Below are positions 42,618-50,744 of a DNA stretch of 64,000 nucleotides, one piece after another. This DNA comes from Acidobacteriota bacterium. Its GTDB lineage: Bacteria; Acidobacteriota; Terriglobia; Bryobacterales; Bryobacteraceae. The translations under genes and the position numbers were made by a program. Position 1 is the stretch's first letter. The number at the start of each line of letters is the position of its first letter. The stretch is from the NCBI GenBank assembly GCA_016213775.1, contig JACQZR010000075.1:1-64000 (forward strand). The letters run 5' to 3'. Under the pieces are notes generated by a model. The model saw nothing but the letters and a program-made list of their open reading frames with translations. It ran no database searches and was not told where the DNA came from.

Positions 42618-43628
42618 TCAGATCTCCGCTCCATTCTCCAGCCACCGCCCACCCCGCCACAACGACACCCCCCACAACACCCCGCATCCCGCCACCACTC
42701 CGACACTCGCGAACGCCGTTGCAGTCGCCGCGAGAATCATCAGAATCACCTGCACAATCCCCGGCCCGAACGAAGTCGCCGCCGTGAACCGCCACCGCGT
42801 CTGCGGCCTCCGCGCACGCACGGACGGTCCATGCCCCAGCGCCAATCCCATCAACGCCGCCGACAACGCAGGCAACGGCGCCAGCGGCAGACACAGCAAA
42901 ACATCCACCGCCACTACCACGGCATCCTTCGCCAGCAGCACCTGCCACCCGCGCAACGGCAACAACCGATACCGCGTCATCGCCCCTGTGCCATCCAACC
43001 CGAAAAGACTCTGCGCGTAACTCGACAGTGCCAGCACAATCAACAGCGTCAACGGCACGCGAGCCTCCACCGGCATCGCGCCGCTGAACCGGTACACCGC
43101 CGCGCCGCACGCCAACAGGAGCGCGCAGTAGAAATCGAGCGTCGCCAGCATCTGCCGCAGATTCGCCTTCACCAACACACCGAACCGCGTCGGAAACGGA
43201 GGCATTGGCCACAACCGCCCGTGTCCACCCAACCGCAGCGAAGGCATCACGAACCCGAAAGCAAACAACCCCGCAAGCGTCGCCCACAACCCCATCGACA
43301 CGGTGCGCAACAACACCAGCGACGCCAATACCCACGTAATCGGATTCAGCCAAGGCGTGATCAACCGCAGCCCGCGCAACTCCCCGCGGCGCAGCGGCCA
43401 CGCCGCTAACCGCGACGCTGGAATCTTCCGCAACGGATCGGTGCTCAACGGAAAGAACAACGTGATCAGCAGGATCACGTTCAACGAAACGAACGCCTTC
43501 GCATCAGACATGAACAGCAAAGCGACCGCGAGGTAGAACAGGTTGTTCCCGCTGAACGATCCGAGCGTCTTGCCATCCCGCGCGCCAATGCGCAGCAGCG
43601 CCTTCAGGACCGTCGCGAGCCGAGCCAC
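42618..43628 (-). CDS. Membrane permease partner of the adjacent ABC ATPase
   Basis: 336 residues with about eight hydrophobic segments (e.g. NNLFYLAVALLFM, LNVILLITLFF, ATLAGLFAFGFVM, DFYCALLLACGAAVY, VPLTLLIVLALSS, VVAVDVLLCLPLA, VILMILAATATAFASVGVVAG). It has no strong family signature, but it overlaps the ATPase gene by 25 bp on the same strand, which is the standard arrangement for an ABC-2-type exporter pair. Cargo unknown. Ends 24 bp before the antitoxin gene. Confidence 0.75.
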   Translation of the reverse strand: MARLATVLKALLRIGARDGKTLGSFSGNNLFYLAVALLFMSDAKAFVSLNVILLITLFFPLSTDPLRKIPASRLAAWPLRRGELRGLRLITPWLNPITWVLASLVLLRTVSMGLWATLAGLFAFGFVMPSLRLGGHGRLWPMPPFPTRFGVLVKANLRQMLATLDFYCALLLACGAAVYRFSGAMPVEARVPLTLLIVLALSSYAQSLFGLDGTGAMTRYRLLPLRGWQVLLAKDAVVVAVDVLLCLPLAPLPALSAALMGLALGHGPSVRARRPQTRWRFTAATSFGPGIVQVILMILAATATAFASVGVVAGCGVLWGVSLWRGGRWLENGAEI

Positions 43629-44347
43629 GGCAACTCCTCCATCACCGGCCGCTCGGCGACATCGAAATACAATTCCTCCAACGGACGGCTCAGCCCCGCC
43701 ACCTGTTCGTCGCGCACCACTTTCCCCTGCCGCACAATGATGACTTGCGAAGCCACGCGCTCCACCAGCGACAGAATGTGCGAAGTGAGAAACACCGTGA
43801 TGCCGCGTCCGGCAATGCGCATCAGCAGATCGCGAATGGTCTGCGCCGTCACCGGATCAATCGCCTCAAACGGCTCGTCCAAAAACAGGACCTCGGGATT
43901 ATGTAGCAGCGCCATTGCCAGCGACGTCTTCTTGCGCATGCCATGCGAGCAATGTGAAGCGCCGGTGTCCCGCCCATGCGCCAATGAAAACGCCCGCAGC
44001 AATTGCCCTGCGCGCTCGCGTGTCACCGCGCCGCTCAACCCGTAGATGTCACCGCTAAGTTGCAGGTGCTCCCAAACCGTCAGATCATCAAACAGTCCGA
44101 GATCCTCCGGCAGCACGCCGATCCGCTGCTTCACCGCTTCCGGCTGCCGCGCGACGTCCACTCCGCACACCTGCACCTCGCCGGAAGTAGGTGCCAGCAG
44201 CCCGGTCATCATCTTCACCGTCGTCGATTTCCCCGCGCCATTCGGCCCGAGAAACGCACAAACGGTCCCCGCCGGAACATCCAGGTCCAGCCCATCAACA
44301 GCAGTGAATTCACCAAACCGGCGCGTCAGCCCGCGGCACGCAATCAT
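43604..44347 (-). CDS. ABC transporter ATPase with an altered signature motif
   Basis: 247 residues: Walker A GPNGAGKST, Q-loop ~VLPEDLGLF, Walker B VLFLDEPFEAIDP and the switch His in FLTSHILS. The LSGGQ signature is replaced by CSHGMRKKTSLAMAL, a variant seen in a branch of CcmA/NatA-like exporters. A C-terminal acidic tail overlaps the permease gene by 25 bp. The pair probably exports a lipid, peptide or antibiotic. Upstream 160 bp hold a short intergenic repeat. Confidence 0.92.
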   Translation of the reverse strand: MIACRGLTRRFGEFTAVDGLDLDVPAGTVCAFLGPNGAGKSTTVKMMTGLLAPTSGEVQVCGVDVARQPEAVKQRIGVLPEDLGLFDDLTVWEHLQLSGDIYGLSGAVTRERAGQLLRAFSLAHGRDTGASHCSHGMRKKTSLAMALLHNPEVLFLDEPFEAIDPVTAQTIRDLLMRIAGRGITVFLTSHILSLVERVASQVIIVRQGKVVRDEQVAGLSRPLEELYFDVAERPVMEELPWLGSRRS

Positions 44348-44388
44348 AGCGACCGCTCACGCAGACCCGTAGTTCCCCTGATCGTCTT

Positions 44389-44492
44389 ATCTGTGTCCAT
44401 CGGTGTTCATCAGTGGCCATTAGGCCCAAAATCACACTGCCCGGACCCACACACATTTTCCCTAAAGGTGATGTGTGGTTCATCGGTGGCTG
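44389..44492. repeat. Intergenic ATC-GTG repeat cluster
   Basis: Two clusters of the same phrase: TCTGTGTCCATCGGTG with TTCATCAGTGGC (44389-44417) and TGTGGTTCATCGGTGGC (44473-44489). It is similar to 211-232. It lies between the ABC ATPase start and the 3' end of the aldo/keto reductase gene. Function unknown. Confidence 0.4.
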
Positions 44493-44507
44493 CTGTGCGA
44501 TCGAGCC

Positions 44508-45479
44508 TTACGCGTCCACGTGATTGGCAAAGAACCGGTCCAACTCCGCCTTCATCGGCAACAGATCCTTCACCAGCGCGTCCTTGTCCTTCTTCGGCAG
44601 CGGCTGGAACGCCTTCGCAATGCGGATGTCTTCCTCGATGTGCTCCACCTTGGGCATGCCGAGCACCGCGCTCGCCACCGGCAGCGACAGCGAGTAGCGG
44701 ATCAGCTTGTCGATGGGAGCCTTCCCCACCAGGCCTTCCTGCCCGAAAATCTTCATCGCCGTCACGCCCATCTTCTTCTTCAGCGCCACCGGTAGCGCGG
44801 TCAGCTCGAAGCTGTCCTTCATGTCCGGATTGATCACCATGCCACCTTTGCCATTGCGCATACCTACGTGCGCCGCGTTCAACGCCATCTGCGTGCAATC
44901 GAGATCGTGCCGCTCCAGCGCCGTCTTCAACACTAACGGATCTGTGTGCGAAGTGACGCCGATAAACCGCGTCATCTTCTGTTCCTTCGCCTTGTAGAGC
45001 GCCTTCAGCAGTCCGTTCTCCGCCGCCTTCAGATCATCCATATTCGTGAGGCTGTGAATGTGGATCAAATCCACCTGATCCGTCTGCAGCCGCTTCAGGC
45101 TGCCCTCAATCAGCGCCATCGACTCGTCGTAGCCACGCTTGTTGATCTTCGTGGCCACCCACACTTCCTTGCGCCGCGTCTTCAGAACCTTGCCGATGCG
45201 CGTTTCACTCACACCGTTGCCGTACCCGAACGCCGTATCGAGATACGTTACCCCCAAGTCAATCGCCTTGTTTACGGCCTCCAGCGCCTTGTACTCTTCC
45301 TTATAGGAGAGGAAGCGGCTGCCACAGCCGAACGCCACGCACGATACCGTCGCGCCGGTCTTTCCCAGCGTGCGCGTAGGCATGCCGGTCTTCTTATCAA
45401 CGGCCATGCCGGCCGCGAACTCCGCAAAAAAAGGCGCAAGCGCCGTCGATTCGAGAAAACTACGCCGGGATAGGGACAT
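44508..45479 (-). CDS. Tat-exported aldo/keto reductase
   Basis: 323 residues with a Tat leader (MSLSRRSFLESTALAPFFAEF). The aldo/keto reductase tetrad is present: Asp81, Tyr86 (DTAFGYGNG), Lys111 (ATKINK) and a His at 140/142 (LIHIHS). Other landmarks: FGCGSRFLS, ETRIGKVLKTRRKEV, FIGVTSHTDP and VLGMPKVEHIEEDI. These enzymes reduce aldehydes or ketones with NAD(P)H; a Tat leader implies folding with cofactor before export. GAAGGAG lies 10 nt before the ATG. Divergent from the S9 peptidase. Confidence 0.92.
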   Translation of the reverse strand: MSLSRRSFLESTALAPFFAEFAAGMAVDKKTGMPTRTLGKTGATVSCVAFGCGSRFLSYKEEYKALEAVNKAIDLGVTYLDTAFGYGNGVSETRIGKVLKTRRKEVWVATKINKRGYDESMALIEGSLKRLQTDQVDLIHIHSLTNMDDLKAAENGLLKALYKAKEQKMTRFIGVTSHTDPLVLKTALERHDLDCTQMALNAAHVGMRNGKGGMVINPDMKDSFELTALPVALKKKMGVTAMKIFGQEGLVGKAPIDKLIRYSLSLPVASAVLGMPKVEHIEEDIRIAKAFQPLPKKDKDALVKDLLPMKAELDRFFANHVDA

Positions 45480-45485
45480 GTTGGG

Positions 45486-45514
45486 TTGACTCCTTCGCTC
45501 TTCATCCGTATGGT
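45486..45514 (+). promoter_or_regulatory. Sigma-70-like promoter of the protease island
   Basis: TTGACT (45486-45491), a 17-bp spacer and TATGGT (45509-45514), ~50 bp upstream of the S9 peptidase start, which has GAGGAGAG as its ribosome site. The spacing is ideal; the -10 is only a fair match. Confidence 0.5.
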
Positions 45515-45561
45515 ATCACTGGTAACTTCAGTACATTTTTTCAGACGAGGAGAGTATCTGC

Positions 45562-47553
45562 ATGCTTCGACTGCTGGGTCTGCTCTGCACCGCTGCCGTC
45601 TTCACGGCCTCGGCCGCGCGCTTCGACGTCAACACCCCAGGGCGCATCGTCCGTTTGGCCGACCCGCAAATCTCGCCCGACGGCAAGACCATCGCCGTCG
45701 TCGTCTCCCGCGCCAACTTTGAAGACAACCGCTCCGATACACAACTCGTCTCCGTTGACATCGCATCCAGGCGCCAAACCATTCTCACTCGTGACCGCCG
45801 TTCCGTCGCCCAGCCACGCTGGTCTCCCGCCGGTGACCGCCTCGCTTTCCTTGCCGCCATTGATGGCAAGCCACAGGTTCACGTTCTCCATGTAAGCGGC
45901 GGCGAAGCGCTCATCCTCACCAAAGCGCCGCAAGGCGTGCAGCAGTATTCCTGGAGCCCCGATGGCCGCCAGATCGCCTATATCACCTCCGACGAAGCTC
46001 CCAAGAAGGAAGGCGAAGAGCGCCACAACAAATCCTTCGAAGTTCAGTACAACGACTTCCTCATCACGTCGCAGCCGCTTCCCGCGCACCTGTGGATCGT
46101 GGCCAGTGACGGTACCAACAAAGCACGCCGCATCACCTCCGGCACATGGACGATGCCCATCAGCTTCCCCCCGAGCCCGCCCGCCGCGCCCCTCTCATGG
46201 ACCCCCGACGGCAAGTCCGTCTCCATCGTCAAAGTGGCCTCGCCCTACTCCGGCGACTTCAACCAATCGAGCGTGCAGATCCTGGATATCGAAACCGGCC
46301 GCATGCGTCCGCTCACCGGCCGCTCCAAGGACGAAGCGCAGCCGCAGCTCTCTCCTGATGGCCGCTACGTCTCGTTCTGGTTTCCTCGTGACGGCAACTC
46401 GAAAAACGTGAACGAGATCCTCATCGCGCCGTTCGATGGCGGCGAGGGCCGCAGCGTCACACGCGCCATCGACCGTAACGTGCAACGCTCCATCTGGATG
46501 CCGGACAGCAAATCGATGCTTGTCAGCGCGAACGATGGCACCGGCGTTGCCATGTGGGTGCAACCCGTCGACGGCCCCGCGCGTCGGATCAACACAGGTA
46601 AGGTTGTGCCCACCGCCGCATTCTGGCTGGATGCTTCCGTCAATCCGCAAGGCAAGATTGCCTTCACTGGCAGTGAACCCGCGTGGCCCATCGAACTCTA
46701 CTATCTCGAATCGGCCAACGCATCACCGGTGAAGCTCACCGAGTTCAACAGAGCGATCGCGGGGCTCGAGATCGGCCGTGTCGAAACGATTCGCTGGGAT
46801 GGACCTGACAACTACAAGCTGGACGGCATCGTCACCTACCCGCCCGATTACCAGAACGGCCGCAAGTACCCGCTCGTGCTCTACATTCACGGTGGCCCGC
46901 GCTCGGCCTCCAAGGAAGCGTTCTCCAACTTCGCGCAGCTCTTCGCGGCCCAGGGCTGGGTGGTGTTTGAGCCCAACTACCGCGGCAGTGACAATCTCGG
47001 CAACACCTTCCAGTCGGCCATTTGGAACGACGCCGGCGCAGGTCCGGGACGCGATGTCATGTCCGGTCTGGAAGTCCTCAAGAAGCGGGGGATCGTCGAC
47101 GAGTCGCGCATCGGCGTCTCCGGCTGGTCGTACGGCGGCTACATGACCACATGGCTGCTCGGCCATTACCCCAATGTGTGGAAAGCAGCGGTTGCCGGCG
47201 CGGCCGTCACGGACTGGTTCGATCAATACAACCTCGGCGACGCTAATGTACGCCGCGGCTCCGCCTTCGGTGGTTCGCCCTACACGGACACAGGCCGCAT
47301 GCAATCCTATCGCGAACAATCGCCAATGACCGAAGCCGTGAAGATCAAAACCCCGACTCTCATCCTGGCCACCACCGGCGACTATCGCGTGCCTATCACA
47401 CAGTCCTACCGCCTGTATCACGCTCTGCGAGACAACGGCGTCAAGGTGAAGTTCTTCGCCTATCCCGTCCACGGCCACAGCCCCACTGACCCGGTCCACA
47501 CGCGCGACGTGATGCGCCGCTATGTCGAGTGGCTCCGCGAAAACCTCGGGTAA
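45562..47553 (+). CDS. Exported S9-family prolyl-oligopeptidase / dipeptidyl-peptidase-like enzyme
   Basis: 663 residues with a signal peptide (MLRLLGLLCTAAVFTASAA). An N-terminal beta-propeller with repeated SPDG phrases (LADPQISPDGKTIAVV, WSPDGRQIAYI, LSPDGRYVSFW) is followed from ~residue 420 by the alpha/beta hydrolase domain. The triad is Ser523 (GWSYGGY), Asp607 (TTGDYRVP) and His639 (VHGHSP). It cleaves small peptides at the periplasm or cell surface. Two nucleotides separate its stop from the tricorn-like gene, beginning a run of three exported peptidases. Confidence 0.94.
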   Translation: MLRLLGLLCTAAVFTASAARFDVNTPGRIVRLADPQISPDGKTIAVVVSRANFEDNRSDTQLVSVDIASRRQTILTRDRRSVAQPRWSPAGDRLAFLAAIDGKPQVHVLHVSGGEALILTKAPQGVQQYSWSPDGRQIAYITSDEAPKKEGEERHNKSFEVQYNDFLITSQPLPAHLWIVASDGTNKARRITSGTWTMPISFPPSPPAAPLSWTPDGKSVSIVKVASPYSGDFNQSSVQILDIETGRMRPLTGRSKDEAQPQLSPDGRYVSFWFPRDGNSKNVNEILIAPFDGGEGRSVTRAIDRNVQRSIWMPDSKSMLVSANDGTGVAMWVQPVDGPARRINTGKVVPTAAFWLDASVNPQGKIAFTGSEPAWPIELYYLESANASPVKLTEFNRAIAGLEIGRVETIRWDGPDNYKLDGIVTYPPDYQNGRKYPLVLYIHGGPRSASKEAFSNFAQLFAAQGWVVFEPNYRGSDNLGNTFQSAIWNDAGAGPGRDVMSGLEVLKKRGIVDESRIGVSGWSYGGYMTTWLLGHYPNVWKAAVAGAAVTDWFDQYNLGDANVRRGSAFGGSPYTDTGRMQSYREQSPMTEAVKIKTPTLILATTGDYRVPITQSYRLYHALRDNGVKVKFFAYPVHGHSPTDPVHTRDVMRRYVEWLRENLG

Positions 47554-47555
47554 CG

Positions 47556-50500
47556 ATGATGCTGCTGCACCTGATTCTCTACTCCACCCTGTTTGCCCAA
47601 CCCACCCCGCGGCCCGCGTACTCGGAACCGCACATGGCCACGGAGCGAGGTGAGATCGTCTTCGTGTCCGGCGGCGACATCTGGCGCGTGCCTGCCAACG
47701 GCGGCGAAGCCACCCTCCTCGTCTCCCACCCTGCGGAAGAATCGCGCCCGCTGCTCTCGCCCGATGGCGCCAGACTCGCGTTCGTCTCCACGCGCACAGG
47801 CGGAGGCGACATCTACGTGTTGACCATCGCCTCCGGAGCGCTGCATCGCATCACCTTCGAAGACGGTGCGGAAGACCTGGATGCCTGGAGCCGCGACGGA
47901 CAGTGGCTCTACTACCATTCCTCAACCTCCGACATCGGCAACACGAACGATGTCTTCAAAGTCCGCTCTACCGGAGGCACGCCCATCGCAGTGGCTGCCG
48001 ACCGCTACGCCAACGAGTTCTTCGCCGCACCCTCACCCGATGGCAAGATGCTCGCCATCAATGGCCGGGGCATCGCCTCGCGCCAATGGTGGCGTCACGG
48101 TCACAGCCACATCGACATCAGCGAGATTCTCCTTGTGAAGCCCGGCGCGCCGCCCTCCTATGAGCGTGTCACTGACGGAGGCGCAAAGGAGATCTGGCCC
48201 ATGTGGGCCGCCGACAGCAAGGCTCTCTTCTTTGTTTCCGACCGCGCCAACTCCGAGAACATCTGGCGTCAGCCCCTCGGCGGGACATCACGCCAGATCA
48301 CCAGCTTCAAAGATGGCCGCGTCCTCTGGCCCTCTATCTCCTACGATGGCCGCGTCATCGTCTTCGAGCGCGACTTGTCCATCTGGAAGCTCGAGACCAA
48401 GGATGCCGGCAAAGAGGGCAAGGAACTCAAAGCCGCGATGCTTCCGATTCAACTGCGCGGATCATCAGCCGGCGTCTTGTCGCAACACCTCACCCTGCGC
48501 GATTCGTGGGAAGAACTCGCGCTATCGCCCGACGGAAAGAAGATCGTTGTTCTCGATCGCGGCGACCTCTTCGCAGCCGCCAAAGACGGCGGCGATGCGC
48601 GCCAGGTCACCCGAACCCCGGCAGTAGAGATGCACGCCACGTGGGCGCCGGACAGTCGCCGCCTCGCCTATGTGTCCAACCGCAACGGATCGTTTCAGGT
48701 CTTCCTCTACGACTTCAGCACGAGCACCGAAACACAGCTCACCTCCAGCGGCGAATCCGACGCCGCGCCGCGCTTTTCACCCGACGGCAAGAGCCTGGCG
48801 TTCTTTCGTGGCGGCAAAGGGCTCTGGCGATACGACATCGAGAAGAAACAGGAGCTCCAACTCTCGCCCGCCGAAGTGGGCCGTATCCCGCTCGGCTCCG
48901 CAAGGGCCTTCGCCTGGTCGCCCGACAGCCAGTGGATTGCCTTCGCCAGCCGCGGCGTCAGAAGCTTCACCAACGTCATGGTGGTTCCTGTCACCGGAGG
49001 CCCGGCCGCACCGGTGTCCTTCCTCGCTAACTCCTACACGCGGACTGTCGAATGGACTCCCGACGGGCGCAGCATCCTCTTTGATACCGGCCAGCGTACC
49101 GAGCAGGCGCGCGTAGCCCGCATCGATCTCACTCCACGCACTCCCCGTTTTCGTGAGGATCGTTTCCGCGACCTGTTCCGCACTCCCGAAAGCCCGTCTG
49201 ATCCCAAAACAAAGAAAGTCGAAATTGTTTTTGACGGAATCCGCGAGCGCCTTACTCTGCTGCGCCTGGGTATCGACGTGAACGACTTCACCGTCAGCCC
49301 CGATGGGCGCTCCCTGCTCGTTACAGCGGAAGGCGCGGGCCAGGAGAACCTGTACACTTATCCGTTGGAGGATACGCCCGGTCAGGAGGCTGTCGCCCGC
49401 CAGATCACTTCTACCGCCGGCGCGAAGAAAGCCGCGCAATGGGTGTCCGGCGGCAAAGAGGCCGTCTACCTGGAACGAGGCAAGCCGCACTCCATAACGC
49501 TCGAAACGCGCGTTGCCAAGGCTGTCAGCGTGAGCGCCGAAATCGACATCAACCAGCAACAGGAACGGCTCGCTGTGTTTCAGGAAGCGTGGGCTTACCT
49601 GCGAGACCATTTCTTCGATGAGCGCTTCAACGGCGCGGATTGGAATGCCCTCCGCAAGCAGTACGAGTCCTACGTCGCGGCGGCAAAGAGCACTCCCGAG
49701 ATGTACCGCCTGGTCAACCTGATGCTCGGCGAGCTCAACGCCTCGCACCTCGGCATCTCCGCCGGACGCGAGGAAGGCCGTGAAGATGCCGCCGAGCGCG
49801 TTACCGGCTTCATCGGTGTCCGCTGGGATCCCGCCGCTCTGGAGAAAGGATTGTTCGTCATCAGCGAAGTGATTCCCCAAGGCCCAGCCGATATAGCCGG
49901 GTTGAAACCTGGCGACACGATTACCGCAGTCCAGGGCCGTAAGCTCGACGCCGCCACCAACCTCTACGAGCTTCTGAATCACACCGTCGGCAAGCGCCTG
50001 GAGCTCACGCTCGACTCGCGCACCGTTGCTGTCCGCCCCATCACTCGCACAGCCGAGAAGAACCTGCTCTATCGGGCCTGGGTGGCCGGCCGCCGCGCCT
50101 ACGTCGAGAAGGCCAGCAACGGCCGGCTTGGCTACGTCCACATGAACGACATGAGCGACCGCTCTCTCGCGCAACTCTACGTCGATCTCGATGCCGGCAA
50201 CCACGCACGCGAAGGCGTCGTCATCGACATTCGCAACAACAACGGCGGGTTTGTCAACGCCTACGCCCTCGATGTGTTCGCCCGGAAGCCTTACCTCACG
50301 TTTCTGGAACGCGGACGCAGTGCCGTGTCCGCGCGCAGTTCCCTCGGCCAACGTTCGCTGGAACTGCCGACGATCCTGGTGATCAACCAGCATTCGCTCT
50401 CCGATGCCGAGGACTTCACCGAGGGCTATCGCCGCCTGAAGCTCGGCAAAGTAGTAGGCGAACCGACTGCGGGTTGGATCGTCTACACCTGGTCGCAGCG

Positions 50501-50726
50501 CCTGATGGACGGCAGCTCGTTCCGACTCCCGCGCACCAAAGTGTTTGACAACGACGGCGTCCTGATGGAGATGCACCCGCGCCCCGTCGATATCCCCGTC
50601 GACCGGCCAGTTGGCGAAAGCTACTCGGGCAAGGACTCGCAACTCGACACCGCCGTCCGCGAACTGCTCAGCCAGATCGATGCGTCGAGGAAGCCACCGG
50701 CATCACCGAGTTCCGAGAACCGCTAA
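47556..50726 (+). CDS. Exported tricorn-like S41 peptidase
   Basis: 1,056 residues from the first ATG of an ATGATG at 47556, with a signal peptide (MLLHLILYSTLFAQ). Residues ~25-630 are PD40/WD40-type propeller repeats (LLSPDGARLAFVS, ISYDGRVIVFE, WTPDGRSILFD). A PDZ domain follows at ~750-830 (EKGLFVISEVIPQGPADIAGLKPGD) and the S41 core at ~850-1030 with IDIRNNNGG and the nucleophile Ser949 in NQHSLSDAEDF. Tricorn proteases trim long peptides from other proteases into short ones, fitting the S9 and M14 enzymes on either side. Confidence 0.93.
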   Translation: MMLLHLILYSTLFAQPTPRPAYSEPHMATERGEIVFVSGGDIWRVPANGGEATLLVSHPAEESRPLLSPDGARLAFVSTRTGGGDIYVLTIASGALHRITFEDGAEDLDAWSRDGQWLYYHSSTSDIGNTNDVFKVRSTGGTPIAVAADRYANEFFAAPSPDGKMLAINGRGIASRQWWRHGHSHIDISEILLVKPGAPPSYERVTDGGAKEIWPMWAADSKALFFVSDRANSENIWRQPLGGTSRQITSFKDGRVLWPSISYDGRVIVFERDLSIWKLETKDAGKEGKELKAAMLPIQLRGSSAGVLSQHLTLRDSWEELALSPDGKKIVVLDRGDLFAAAKDGGDARQVTRTPAVEMHATWAPDSRRLAYVSNRNGSFQVFLYDFSTSTETQLTSSGESDAAPRFSPDGKSLAFFRGGKGLWRYDIEKKQELQLSPAEVGRIPLGSARAFAWSPDSQWIAFASRGVRSFTNVMVVPVTGGPAAPVSFLANSYTRTVEWTPDGRSILFDTGQRTEQARVARIDLTPRTPRFREDRFRDLFRTPESPSDPKTKKVEIVFDGIRERLTLLRLGIDVNDFTVSPDGRSLLVTAEGAGQENLYTYPLEDTPGQEAVARQITSTAGAKKAAQWVSGGKEAVYLERGKPHSITLETRVAKAVSVSAEIDINQQQERLAVFQEAWAYLRDHFFDERFNGADWNALRKQYESYVAAAKSTPEMYRLVNLMLGELNASHLGISAGREEGREDAAERVTGFIGVRWDPAALEKGLFVISEVIPQGPADIAGLKPGDTITAVQGRKLDAATNLYELLNHTVGKRLELTLDSRTVAVRPITRTAEKNLLYRAWVAGRRAYVEKASNGRLGYVHMNDMSDRSLAQLYVDLDAGNHAREGVVIDIRNNNGGFVNAYALDVFARKPYLTFLERGRSAVSARSSLGQRSLELPTILVINQHSLSDAEDFTEGYRRLKLGKVVGEPTAGWIVYTWSQRLMDGSSFRLPRTKVFDNDGVLMEMHPRPVDIPVDRPVGESYSGKDSQLDTAVRELLSQIDASRKPPASPSSENR

Positions 50727-50744
50727 CGCGCGATAATCCTAAAC

